The notes: generated from the letters alone by a model not told the origin. Shown: positions 16,901 to 24,720, counted from the first letter of the stretch. The stretch: DNA of 64,000 bases from Pseudomonadota bacterium (GCA_023417315.1 JAEZFW010000033.1:1-64000), one strand, 5' to 3'. Program-made: numbers and translations.

Positions 16901-17373
16901 TGTCGGGGTGGGAGGTCGCGAAAGAGCTTCGTGGCGAGCCCACCCTGGAGCGGCTGAAGATCGTCATGGTCTCGGCGAACGCGCACGAGTACAGCCAGGG
17001 CGGAGAACGCGAGCTGCACGAGGCATTCGTCATGAAGCCGGTCAACGTGCAGGTGCTGCTCGATACGATCGCAAGCGTCCTGCAGCTGAAATGGAAGCAC
17101 GATTCAGTCGCGCCATTGCTGCCCGAAGACACGTCATCGGAACCGCACGCATTTTCGTCGCAGCAGCTCGAGGATCTTTATCAGCTCGGAAAGATCGGTC
17201 ACGTTCGTGGCATCCAAGCGAAGCTCGATGAAATCGAGCACGAGCATCCCGCGAATGCGCGCTTTGCAGGCGAGCTGCGAGAGCTGATCGGCAAGTTCGA
17301 GTTCAAGCGATTTATGAGCGCGCTACGGAACGTGCGATCGATTGAGGCAAGGCAAGGATCGTCAGCACGTTGA
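13972..17373 (+). CDS. NCS1 permease-like hybrid sensor histidine kinase
   Basis: The product has about 1133 residues from the GTG at 13972. An ATG at 13894 is in frame but lies inside the heptamer repeat. Residues about 35-490 resemble a 12-helix NCS1 cytosine/purine/hydantoin permease. Next comes a linker with eight cysteines (505-542), two more membrane helices (575-635) and a helical region. The kinase core has an H-box with phosphoacceptor H688 in SHEIRSPLNS, an N-box (LINLLSNAIKYT), DSGVGIP and GTGLGL motifs, and a receiver (about 922-1045) with D971, plus a short tail. The design parallels CbrA and CrbS, where an SLC5 transporter is fused to a kinase. Position beside urt/ure suggests it senses urea or a nitrogenous base; this is inference. 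Confidence 0.9.
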   Translation: MNNDNQHTHPRQRIVRERRQYNQWVASQTLEDYALRYTADRARKSSFSVGNTAFGPIAFLACEAIGGALTIAYGFPNTAWAILAFSVLMFAIGLPICYYAAKYGVDIDLLTRGAGFGYMGSTLTSLIYASFTFLLFAIEASIMSMALRMMFDIPLAIAHLISSLIVIPIALYGVSLISKMQIVTQPIWLVLQFLPIIYIAWNAPAEISEWTGFTGEQGSSDGTLDFVLFGMAASVLLSLLPQIGEQVDYLRFLPNRTRTNRIGWWTAVVGTGPGWVVLGAFKILAGSFLAFLALRHGIPAAQADEPTEMYLLAFKETVSSPTFALVLTGIFVIVCQLKINVTNAYAGSIAWSNFFSRLTHSHPGRVVWLVFNVLVALLLMITGIFQAIESILVIYANFAAGWIGALTADLVINKPLGYSPKYIEFKRAHLYDINPVGVGALLLSVLFSSLAFLGVFGQMPQILSPFVALSVAFIAAPVIAWATKGRYYLARPAAGLDPHAKEMRCTICENVFERSDMALCPAYSGPICSLCCTLEARCRDMCKTKSRAAEQLHSFVETALPARVASALNTRAGHFFGLLALFTVTTGLLLSFIHHQYGGRIPDHREVISTTLWLVFLVLVVLSGVAAWLIVLAHESRRAAEAESARQTTMLMEEIEAHKRTDAALQRAKEVAESANLAKTRYIVGLSHEIRSPLNSIFGYAQLLERGLAGPADNAIRVIRRSAEHLANLIDGLLDISKIESGMLKLSRDRVQLPEFLDQLVDMFRLQAANRGIEFRYQVPSNLPTYVHTDQKRLRQILINLLSNAIKYTERGHASLVVRYRNPIAEFEISDSGVGIPAEDLERVFQPFERGSAPNVRSIPGTGLGLTITKLLTHIMGGEIVARSTPGYGTSFTVRLLLTEASHAPARLHQAPIRGYEGAPRTVLLIDDDLAHLDIVQKLLRSLQFVVFTAAEARAGIELARQCKPDLALIDISMPDLSGWEVAKELRGEPTLERLKIVMVSANAHEYSQGGERELHEAFVMKPVNVQVLLDTIASVLQLKWKHDSVAPLLPEDTSSEPHAFSSQQLEDLYQLGKIGHVRGIQAKLDEIEHEHPANARFAGELRELIGKFEFKRFMSALRNVRSIEARQGSSAR

Positions 17374-17395
17374 TGCACGCAAAAGAGAGGTCTTC

Positions 17396-18355
17396 ATGCG
17401 CCCCGAAGTACTGCTAAGGTTGCCCGAAGGGAAGTCGCCCGCTTGCGAGCCGCTCAAGCGAGACACGGTCCTGGTCGTCGACGACACGCCAGACACGCTG
17501 GGATTTCTGACCGATACGTTGGATCAAGCGGGCTTTACGGTATTGATCGCGACCGACGGCGCGAGCGCGCTCGAGCTCGTCGATCAGATCACTCCGGACC
17601 TCGTGCTCATGGACGCCGTGATGCCTGGCATCGACGGCTTCGAGACGTGTCGACGGTTGAAGCGCGAGAAGCTGCTCGGTCCCTTGCCGGTGATCTTCAT
17701 GACCGGTTTGAGCGAGACGGAGCATGTGGTCGAAGGCCTCGCAGCAGGAGGCGTCGACTATGTGACGAAGCCAATCGTGATCGATGAGCTCCTCGCGCGC
17801 ATCCGCGTGCACCTCGCGAATGCACGCATCGCCTCGGGCACTCACGCAGCGCTCGACGCATCGGGTCGGTTCCTGATCGCAACAGGTCGCAACGGTCGCT
17901 TATCGTGGTGCACTCCGAAAGCGAAGCAGCTCCTGAGCGAGCTGCTGCCTGAGTCGCAGGATCAGGGCGGCGGCCTGCCTGCAAGCGTGGTTGCGCAACT
18001 GCTGCAGGTTCGGGGCGACGGCTCCTCGAGCACTCGCCTGACGCTGCAGATCGACGAACGCCGACTCGAAGTGTCACTCGTCAGCCGCATGGGACCCGAC
18101 GAAATTCTCTTTCGCATCGCCGAGCTCAGCGGGCGCGCGGACGAGCAGATCCTGCAGACCAAACTTGCCCTCACGAGCCGCGAGTCGGAAGTGTTGCTCT
18201 GGATCAGCCGCGGTAAATCCAACCGCGAGATCGGCGAGATCCTGTCGATCAGTCCACGAACGGTGAACAAGCATCTCGAGCAGGTGTTCGTGAAGCTCGG
18301 GGTCGAGAATCGAGCCGCGGCGGCGGCGAGGGCGGTGCGATTGTTGGCCGGCTAA
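17396..18355 (+). CDS. LuxR/FixJ-type response regulator with a middle PAS-like segment
   Basis: The 319-residue protein starts at the ATG at 17396 (ribosome site GAGAGG); the frame's TTG upstream overlaps the kinase gene. The receiver has DD at 29-30, phosphoacceptor D73 in LVLMDAVMPG and K125 in YVTKPI. Residues about 150-245 form an alpha/beta segment that may be a divergent PAS domain. The C-terminal LuxR helix-turn-helix spans about 259-315 (LTSRESEVLLWISRGKSNREI). Following the kinase by 22 bp, it is the likely partner and output. I infer that it controls porin-urt-ure and ureG through the paired 14-bp sites. Confidence 0.92.
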   Translation: MRPEVLLRLPEGKSPACEPLKRDTVLVVDDTPDTLGFLTDTLDQAGFTVLIATDGASALELVDQITPDLVLMDAVMPGIDGFETCRRLKREKLLGPLPVIFMTGLSETEHVVEGLAAGGVDYVTKPIVIDELLARIRVHLANARIASGTHAALDASGRFLIATGRNGRLSWCTPKAKQLLSELLPESQDQGGGLPASVVAQLLQVRGDGSSSTRLTLQIDERRLEVSLVSRMGPDEILFRIAELSGRADEQILQTKLALTSRESEVLLWISRGKSNREIGEILSISPRTVNKHLEQVFVKLGVENRAAAAARAVRLLAG

Positions 18356-18365
18356 CGCCTGACGA

Positions 18366-18523
18366 GAGTGACGAAGTAACGAGGTGACCGGGTGACGAGG
18401 TCAGAAAAGAACCGAGTGCCAAATAGCGCGCAGACCCAACGTTCCTTCCCCCGCCCCGGCGGGGGAGGGTTAGGTGGGGGCATCTGACTTCGTCACCTCG
18501 TCACTTCGTCACCCCGTCACTTG
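18366..18523. repeat. Periodic inverted repeat, octamer GTGACGAA (regulator/ureG gap)
   Basis: The left arm (18366-18404) steps GTGACGAA-GTAACGAG-GTGACCGG-GTGACGAG. The right arm (18485-18523) steps TGACTTCG-TCACCTCG-TCACTTCG-TCACCCCG. They are complementary, 8 nt per unit, and enclose a REP-like element. The right arm encodes the last three residues and stop of UreG. The left arm begins 10 nt after the regulator stop. Confidence 0.9.
18440..18487. repeat. REP-like element, copy 2, inside the octamer hairpin
   Basis: It has the hairpin CCCCCGCC/GGCGGGGG followed by AGGGTTAGGTGGGGGCATC, the reverse complement of the arrangement at 11057-11099. Nesting in the loop of an octamer element suggests the two repeat types insert or evolve independently. 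Confidence 0.7.
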
Positions 18524-19141
18524 GCGCTCGCGCCCGAGCATCCCTTCCCGCTCGATAAATCCAATCACCTCATCCAACCCTCGGCCAGTCTTCAGGTTCG
18601 TAAAGACGAACGGGCGCTCGCCGCGCATCTTGCGGGCATCGCGGTCCATCACTTCGAGCGAGGCGCCGACGTGCGGGGCGAGATCGATCTTGTTGATGAT
18701 GAGGAGATCCGATCTCATGATTCCCGGGCCGCCTTTGCGCGGAATCTTGTCCCCGGCGGCCACGTCGATCACATACAGCGTCAGATCAGAAAGCTCCGGG
18801 CTGAACGTTGCCGCGAGGTTGTCGCCTCCGCTCTCCACGATGATCAGATCGAGGTCGCGAAACTCCTGCATCAAGCCGTCGATCGCGGCCAGGTTCATCG
18901 ACGCGTCCTCACGGATCGCCGTGTGCGGACATCCGCCGGTCTCGACGCCGCGAATGCGCTCTTTCGGTAACGCTTCGCTGCGGATCAGGAATTCCGCATC
19001 CTCGCGTGTATAAATGTCGTTGGTGACGACCGCGAGATCGTATCGATCCCGCATGCGTTTGCAGAGTGAATCGACGAGCGCCGTTTTTCCCGAGCCGACG
19101 GGACCGCCGACACCGACGCGCAAGACATCCGCTTTGGGCAT
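18509..19141 (-). CDS. ureG: Urease accessory GTPase UreG
   Basis: The 210-residue SIMIBI-class GTPase has a P-loop GGPVGSGKT (12-20), the nickel-binding CPH motif (71-73) in VETGGCPHTAIRED, IIVESGGDNL and the base-recognition NKIDL. It dimerises with Ni(II) and delivers the metal to urease with UreDEF. Unusually for this window it is separated from ureDABCEF by about 12 kb, beyond the sensor/regulator genes. It has its own upstream region containing a copy of the candidate regulator site. The terminal residues VTG and the stop are read from the octamer repeat. Confidence 0.97.
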   Translation of the reverse strand: MPKADVLRVGVGGPVGSGKTALVDSLCKRMRDRYDLAVVTNDIYTREDAEFLIRSEALPKERIRGVETGGCPHTAIREDASMNLAAIDGLMQEFRDLDLIIVESGGDNLAATFSPELSDLTLYVIDVAAGDKIPRKGGPGIMRSDLLIINKIDLAPHVGASLEVMDRDARKMRGERPFVFTNLKTGRGLDEVIGFIEREGMLGRERQVTG

Positions 19142-19224
19142 ATAGAGAAGTCGTGGTTGTGACCAGCGACGATCATACGATGACAGCCGCGCCTAGCGGC
19201 AGTGCACACTCTCGCCCTGCATCA

Positions 19225-19238
19225 CGTCGTTTGACGTA
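19225..19238 (-). promoter_or_regulatory. Candidate response-regulator site upstream of ureG
   Basis: CGTCGTTTGACGTA differs by one base from the site at 13664-13677 and lies 83 nt upstream of the ureG start, in the same relative orientation. The site is in the 208-bp divergent gap between ureG and hupE, so it could also influence hupE. Two near-perfect 14-mers at matching positions are unlikely by chance, but binding is not shown. Confidence 0.55.
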
Positions 19239-19349
19239 TGGCATTGCGGCGACGGTTGACTAAGCTCGGGCGCCACGATCTGTGATCGTTGACAGAGAGA
19301 CAGTCATGCCTGCACGCTTCCCTCATCTCACCTTTCAGTGTCAGCCGGA

Positions 19350-19919
19350 ATGAAACCCTGCACTCGTGGACTCCTCGGCGTCCTGCTCCTGTTGCCCGGT
19401 CTAGCCCTTGCCCATTCCGGTCACGACGCCAGCACCTTCGCACACGGCTTTGCGCATCCAATCGGTGGCCTCGACCATCTGCTCGCAATGATTGCAGTGG
19501 GCATTCTGGCGAGTCGCTTCCAAGGCGCAGCTCGCTTCGCGGTGCCCGCCGGGTTCGTCACGTCGATGATCGTGGGCGCTGTTCTGTCGGAAAACGCAGT
19601 CCCTCTCGTCGAAGCGATGATCGCCCTTTCGCTCGTCGCGTTTGGCCTCGCCATCGCAGTCACGCGGGTCGTGCCGTTTGCGATCGTCATCGGCGCGGTC
19701 GCAGTGTTCGGGTTCTTCCATGGGCATGCGCATGGATCCGAAGCAAGCGGCACACTGATTCCGTTCTCTGCCGGGTTCGTGCTTGCAACGACGCTCTTAC
19801 ACGGACTCGGTTTGTGGGTCACCCTGCGGCTGCAGCACATAGCCAAGGGAGCAGAGCGTGCCGTGCGCTTGCTGGGCGGGCTCGTCGCTGGCGCTGGTCT
19901 GGTGCTGATTGGCCTTTGA
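19350..19919 (+). CDS. HupE/UreJ family nickel transporter-like membrane protein
   Basis: From the ATG at 19350 the product has 189 residues, with a signal peptide (core GVLLLLPGLALA) followed by the HSGHD histidine cluster. The family motifs HPIGGLDHLLAM (near 36-47) and FFHGHAHG are present in a six-helix membrane domain. HupE/UreJ proteins are secondary transporters thought to supply nickel to urease or hydrogenase, and the divergent position next to ureG supports urease. A GTG 12 bases upstream is a less likely start. The gene ends 4 bp from the convergent ABC exporter. Confidence 0.9.
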   Translation: MKPCTRGLLGVLLLLPGLALAHSGHDASTFAHGFAHPIGGLDHLLAMIAVGILASRFQGAARFAVPAGFVTSMIVGAVLSENAVPLVEAMIALSLVAFGLAIAVTRVVPFAIVIGAVAVFGFFHGHAHGSEASGTLIPFSAGFVLATTLLHGLGLWVTLRLQHIAKGAERAVRLLGGLVAGAGLVLIGL

Positions 19920-19923
19920 GATC

Positions 19924-22158
19924 TCAGCTAGCTATAGGCAGGTCCGTTGGCGTGAATTGCTCGTAGTAGAGTTGCGCGTACAAGCCGCCGCGGGCAAGCA
20001 ACTCTTGATGTCGGCCGATGTCGACGATGCGCCCAGATTCCAACACAACGATCTGATCGGCGCGCAGCACCGTTGAGAGTCGATGCGCAATCACGATCGA
20101 GGTGCGATTCTTCAGCAGGCGCGCTGTGGCAGCCTGAATTCGCCGCTCTGCTTGTGAGTCCAGCGCCGAAGTCGCTTCATCGAGAATCAGAATCTTGGGA
20201 TCTTTGAGAAACGCGCGAGCGATCGCGAGTCGTTGCTTTTGCCCGCCCGACAATACCGCACCGCGCTCGCCGACCTCGGTCGCCAAGCCGTCGGGGAGCT
20301 TCTGTACGAACTCGAGTGCGTTTGCGGCATCGAGTGCCGCGATGATCTGTTCTCGAGTCGCGTTTGGCGCCGCGAGGAGTAAGTTATCGAGCACGGTACC
20401 CGAGAAGAGAATCGTCTCCTGATTGACGATGCCGATGTTTGCACGCAGCGAATGCAGCGCGAGATCCTTCAGATCGTGACCGTCGAGGCGAATGCACCCG
20501 CTCGTCGGATCGTAGAAGCGTGGGACCAAGCTCGCGAGCGTCGACTTACCCGCGCCTGAGGGACCTACGAACGCAACCGACTGTCCAGGCAGTATCGTCA
20601 GATCGATGTTGCGAAGTGTGGCCGCCCCGTCATACGCAAACGAAACGTTCTCGAACTCGATGCGTCCGTGACACTCCCGAAGTACGACTGGGTTCGGCCG
20701 CTCGGCTACGTGCGGCTGCGTATCGAAGTATTCGAAGATGCGATCGATTGCAGCAATGGCGTTGCTCAATACGACGCTCAGATCCGAAAGCCGTTGCAGC
20801 GGCGAGTAGAACATGCCGAGGTACAGGAGGAACTGCGTGAGCGCGCCAATCGTGAGCCGACCTTCCATGATCTGATGCACACCGAACCACACGACGAGCA
20901 CAGGCGCCGTATGCACGACGAACCCGACCGCCACTTCGTTCGTTGCCGTGAAGCGCACGGAGTTCAAGATCCGACGCAACAGCTTGTTCGCGTGCGTCGC
21001 AAAGCGCTTCGTCTCCGCGGATTCACGAGCGAACCCTTTGACGACGGCAACGCCCGCAACCTTCTCGTGCAACTCGCCGGCCAACACTTCGAGGCGCTGC
21101 TGCACTTCTTGACTGCTGTTGCGGATCCGCGGACCCATCGCGCGCAATGCCGCAATGTAGATCGGCATCAGCGCGAGGCTGATGAACGTCAACAGAGGAT
21201 GGATCGAGACCAGGATCACCATCAACGCGATGAGCAGCGCCGCATCCATCCACACGTTCGTGAGCGCGGAGCCGACGAAGTTCTGCGCAAGACTGATGTC
21301 GTTGACGACGCGGGAGGCGATCGCGCCCGTCTGATGCTTGGTAAAGAAATCGTGCGACAAGCGCTGCACGTGACTGAACAGCGCCACGCGCAGATCGCGG
21401 ATGAGGCGGTGCCCTGCGATGGCGGCGAGCACGCTGCGGTAGTACGATGCAATCATCCACGCGACGTTGACGATTAGCACGCCGCCGATCAGATAAAGGA
21501 TCGTACGGTCCTTCATTGCCGCTTCGATGTTCGCGTTCAGAACGACATCGTCCAGCATCACCTTCAACATCCAAGGAAACGCGAGCGGCGCGAGGAACTT
21601 CACGAGCCCGCAGAGCGTCGCGCCCGCCACGTACTTCCAGTACGGCTTCGCGTACGCAAGGAAGCGCCAGATTGGCGTGCGTCGCTCACCGCCTTCGTAG
21701 CGCGTACGAATCGAATCGCCGAATCCGTTGCGCACATCCCGAATGCGATGCGCGCTCACGTCCACTTCTGCGTAGTACGAGTGAGCCTGCAGTTCCTGAA
21801 TATCTTCGGGCCGCAGACTCGAGGGCAATCGACTCTCGGGAATCGGCGAGGCCGCCAGCATGTCTTCGTCGGCGTCGATGGCAATTGCGACGTAGGGACC
21901 GCTGTCCGCGCCGGGTTGCCGATACAAGCCGCTCAGGAGCACGGCGACGTCGTGCCATCGCCTGAACAGATATGTCCGCCCTTGCGCCCTCACCAACCCG
22001 CCCGAAAGCAGCTTGGGCACCTCAGCGCTGCGGCACAGGTGATAGACGATCATGCAGGAAGCGCAGGCGATGACATAAGACGGATGAAATGGTAGCGGCC
22101 GACGACTGCGCGGGATGTGATGCAGTCGAGGCAACGCGATGCGCCGCGCGTGCGGCAC
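19924..22158 (-). CDS. MsbA-type ABC exporter with an extra N-terminal domain
   Basis: The half-transporter has up to 744 residues. The C-terminal 570 are a standard type IV exporter: six helices, then an ATPase with Walker A GPSGAGKSTLAS, signature LSGGQKQRLAIARA and Walker B ILILDEATSALD. The first 165 residues are an unfamiliar soluble-looking segment rich in charged residues. The start is uncertain: a GTG at 22158 or the ATG at 22053, which would begin MIVYHLCRSAEVPKLLSGG. No adjacent substrate gene identifies the cargo, which could be lipid, peptide or drug. Confidence 0.82.
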   Translation of the reverse strand: MPHARRIALPRLHHIPRSRRPLPFHPSYVIACASCMIVYHLCRSAEVPKLLSGGLVRAQGRTYLFRRWHDVAVLLSGLYRQPGADSGPYVAIAIDADEDMLAASPIPESRLPSSLRPEDIQELQAHSYYAEVDVSAHRIRDVRNGFGDSIRTRYEGGERRTPIWRFLAYAKPYWKYVAGATLCGLVKFLAPLAFPWMLKVMLDDVVLNANIEAAMKDRTILYLIGGVLIVNVAWMIASYYRSVLAAIAGHRLIRDLRVALFSHVQRLSHDFFTKHQTGAIASRVVNDISLAQNFVGSALTNVWMDAALLIALMVILVSIHPLLTFISLALMPIYIAALRAMGPRIRNSSQEVQQRLEVLAGELHEKVAGVAVVKGFARESAETKRFATHANKLLRRILNSVRFTATNEVAVGFVVHTAPVLVVWFGVHQIMEGRLTIGALTQFLLYLGMFYSPLQRLSDLSVVLSNAIAAIDRIFEYFDTQPHVAERPNPVVLRECHGRIEFENVSFAYDGAATLRNIDLTILPGQSVAFVGPSGAGKSTLASLVPRFYDPTSGCIRLDGHDLKDLALHSLRANIGIVNQETILFSGTVLDNLLLAAPNATREQIIAALDAANALEFVQKLPDGLATEVGERGAVLSGGQKQRLAIARAFLKDPKILILDEATSALDSQAERRIQAATARLLKNRTSIVIAHRLSTVLRADQIVVLESGRIVDIGRHQELLARGGLYAQLYYEQFTPTDLPIAS

Positions 22159-22311
22159 ACTTCTTGATTGACTTCACTACGATCGGGCTTTTCCACACGC
22201 AGAATTGCGGAGTTGGATGAGGCACGTGTTGTAGAACTTACGACAACGGCTCTTGCGTGAGAATTTTTTCATCGCGCGGCTCGATCCCGAACAACAACGG
22301 GAGTGAAGTCG

Positions 22312-24051
22312 ATGAGCCGCCGGGTACTCGTGTCTGCGTGTTTGTGTTTCGCGCTTGCTGGCTGCGAGAAAGTCCCTCTGGTCGAAAACCCGGGCGAATT
22401 CCAGGCGGCCTCGCCTGGTATCAATCGAGCGCCGCAAGTCGATGCTGGCGCAGACGTGACGCTCCAGTGGCCGAGCAGCGAACTGCAACTTACCGCGATC
22501 GGCAACGATGATGGACTGCCATCCTCTGGCCGGCTTCGCTACACCTGGACCGCGCAAGCCGGCGCGACGTTCGACAACCCGATGGCGCTGACGACAGTTG
22601 CGCGCTTTCCTGCGCCCGGCACTTACGTCCTACAACTGTTGGCCGACGACGGCGCGTTGCAGGCCAACGACCGATTGGTGGTCACGGTGCTTCCACCTGT
22701 AGCGGAGAACGCTCCTCCGGTGGTCGATGCGGGACCAGATCAATCGATCGACCTACCCGCCTCGCTCCTTCTGCGTGGAACCGCATCCGATGACGGCGCG
22801 TCGCCATCACCACCGATCGTGCAATGGGCTGTGTCGAGCGGACCGGCACGTGCGAGTATTTCGTCACCTGACTCGCTCGAGACATCCGTGTCATTCGCTG
22901 CACCGGGCACGTACGAGCTGGTCTTGAGCGTGAGCGATGGTGAGCACACCGCAGCTGATTCCGTGATTGTCAAAGTGGCGGCTCCGTTCTTCCCCACGCC
23001 CGATATCAGTGAATCCGATCCGGACCGGGGATGGACGAGAGTACCGCCATCCGAAGTGGGCATGGATGAAGAAGGCCTGAGGCAAGCCGAGGAATATGCA
23101 CTGGCTGCCGGCGGCTCCGGGATGATCGTCCGTCACGGACGGCTCGTTCACTCCTGGGGCGACATCGATCAGCGTTACGATATCAAGTCCACAACCAAGT
23201 CGATCGGCGCGATCGCGCTCGCCCTCGCACTCGACGATGAGCGTGTGCGCTTGCACGATCTTGCTTCGACTCATCTGCCTACGATCGGGCTGCCTCCGGA
23301 TTCGAACAGCGCGGATTGGCGGAGCCGGATCACGCTGCTGCAGCTCGCGACCCACACGGCCGGCTTTGAGAAGACGGGTGCTTACGGGCGGCTGCTCTTC
23401 GAGCCTGGCACCACGTGGCACTACTCCGACGGCGGCCTCAATTGGTTGGCGGATATCTTGACCACCGTGTACGCGCAAGACCTGCAGCAACTCCTCGCAG
23501 CTCGCGTTTGGCCGGTACTCGGGATCAACGAGCGCGACGATATTCAATGGCGGCGTCCCGAAACGGGCTTTCGACCCGAGCCACGGCCGAACGGCATCGT
23601 TCATCGAGAGTTCGCTTCTGGCTTCGTCGCGAACATCAACACGCTCGCACGAGTCGGATTGCTGTACCTGCGCCGCGGCACTTGGGGCACTGACACGCGC
23701 GTGTTCTCCGAATCGTTCGTCGACGTGGTGCGCACGCCGAGAGCGGAGCTCGCAAACGTCGCAGTGAGCGAAGCGGACGATTTCCCGAATGCCAACGACG
23801 TGTATGGCGTGTTGTGGTGGACCAATGCCATGGGCGCCCTGCCCGATGTACCGCGCGATGCCTTCTGGGCCTGGGGTCTGGGAGATAGTCTCATCGTCGT
23901 CATCCCGAGCCTCGACATCGTAATCGCTCGGGCAGGACCCATCCTCGGACCCAGTCCTGCCGAACGAGTGTTCGGCGACAACACCTGGACGGGGGAATAC
24001 GAGGTCCTCGCGCCTTTCTTGAATCCGGTCGTGCAGGCAGTGCGCGACTGA
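22312..24051 (+). CDS. Lipoprotein with two PKD-like domains and a serine beta-lactamase-like hydrolase domain
   Basis: The product has 579 residues from the ATG at 22312 (ribosome site GGGAG, 8 nt away). A lipobox LAG|C lipidates Cys18. Two Ig/PKD-like repeats follow (about 40-128 and 134-223), each with N/APPxVDAGxD and PGTYxLxLxxxDG signatures. The C-terminal domain resembles class C beta-lactamase/esterase proteins, with STTK at 293-296 as the SxxK nucleophile motif and YSD near 371 as the Y-x-N equivalent. It would act at the cell envelope or surface, perhaps on peptidoglycan or esters. Substrate is unknown. It is divergent from the exporter. Confidence 0.82.
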   Translation: MSRRVLVSACLCFALAGCEKVPLVENPGEFQAASPGINRAPQVDAGADVTLQWPSSELQLTAIGNDDGLPSSGRLRYTWTAQAGATFDNPMALTTVARFPAPGTYVLQLLADDGALQANDRLVVTVLPPVAENAPPVVDAGPDQSIDLPASLLLRGTASDDGASPSPPIVQWAVSSGPARASISSPDSLETSVSFAAPGTYELVLSVSDGEHTAADSVIVKVAAPFFPTPDISESDPDRGWTRVPPSEVGMDEEGLRQAEEYALAAGGSGMIVRHGRLVHSWGDIDQRYDIKSTTKSIGAIALALALDDERVRLHDLASTHLPTIGLPPDSNSADWRSRITLLQLATHTAGFEKTGAYGRLLFEPGTTWHYSDGGLNWLADILTTVYAQDLQQLLAARVWPVLGINERDDIQWRRPETGFRPEPRPNGIVHREFASGFVANINTLARVGLLYLRRGTWGTDTRVFSESFVDVVRTPRAELANVAVSEADDFPNANDVYGVLWWTNAMGALPDVPRDAFWAWGLGDSLIVVIPSLDIVIARAGPILGPSPAERVFGDNTWTGEYEVLAPFLNPVVQAVRD

Positions 24052-24102
24052 GAATCAGGAGCGGCCGCAAACTCGCACGTGCGCTTGACGCGCCGTCCAT
24101 TT

Positions 24103-24123
24103 TACTGGACAGTATTTCCAGTA
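24103..24123 (+). promoter_or_regulatory. Candidate autoregulatory operator at the XRE-cupin start codon
   Basis: TACTGGA (24103-24109) and TCCAGTA (24117-24123) form perfect 7-bp arms around 7 nt, and an overlapping palindrome TACTG-GA-CAGTA shares the left arm. The right arm includes the A of the ATG at 24123. TTGACG at 24085-24090 is a possible -35 element. No ribosome site precedes the ATG, so a very short or leaderless transcript is possible. Repression by the encoded XRE protein is inferred. Confidence 0.5.
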
Positions 24124-24719
24124 TGAAGGAACCGCCGCGGATCCCGGACATCAATGCTCGCATTGCGCAGCGCGTACGCGGCCTGCGAGCAGAGCGCGGT
24201 TTGACGCTCGACACTCTCGCGGATAAGAGCAACGTCAGTCGATCGATGCTCTCCCTCGTCGAGCGCGGCGAGAGCAGCCCCACGGCAGCCGTGCTGGAGA
24301 AGATCGCGAGCGGACTCGATGTCTCGCTCGCCTCATTGTTCGACGATGCAAAGGCGCCGACCAACCCGTTATCGAGACGCAGGGATCGGATGCCTTGGCG
24401 AGATCCTCAATCCGGATACATTCGCTGCAACATCTCGCCTCCCAATTTCCCCTCGCCGATTCAGATCGTCGAGGTCACGCTCCCCGCCGGCGTGCGCGTC
24501 GCGTATGAAACCGGCGCGCGCGAAGCGCGCATCCATCAACAGATCTGGGTGCAACAGGGCACGATCGAGTTCACGCTCGGCTCGAGCGTAAATCGATTGA
24601 CGGAAGGAGATTGCTTTGCGATGCAGCTCAGCGAGCCGACGGCGTTTCGCAACCCGACGCGCAAGGCGGCGCGCTATGTCGTCGTGATCACGTCCGAGCG
24701 CCCGAGTGGGCGGAGATGA
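24123..24719 (+). CDS. XRE-cupin transcriptional regulator
   Basis: The 198-residue protein has an N-terminal lambda-repressor-like helix-turn-helix (about 12-66, RGLTLDTLADKSNVSRSMLS with ERGESSPT) and a C-terminal cupin (about 105-190) including the HQQIWVQQGTIEF strand pair. Such regulators bind a small ligand in the cupin and control adjacent genes. The downstream acetyltransferase starts 1 nt after its stop, so the two are co-transcribed, a pairing common in Proteobacteria. Ligand unknown. Confidence 0.9.
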   Translation: MKEPPRIPDINARIAQRVRGLRAERGLTLDTLADKSNVSRSMLSLVERGESSPTAAVLEKIASGLDVSLASLFDDAKAPTNPLSRRRDRMPWRDPQSGYIRCNISPPNFPSPIQIVEVTLPAGVRVAYETGAREARIHQQIWVQQGTIEFTLGSSVNRLTEGDCFAMQLSEPTAFRNPTRKAARYVVVITSERPSGRR

Positions 24720-24720
24720 T

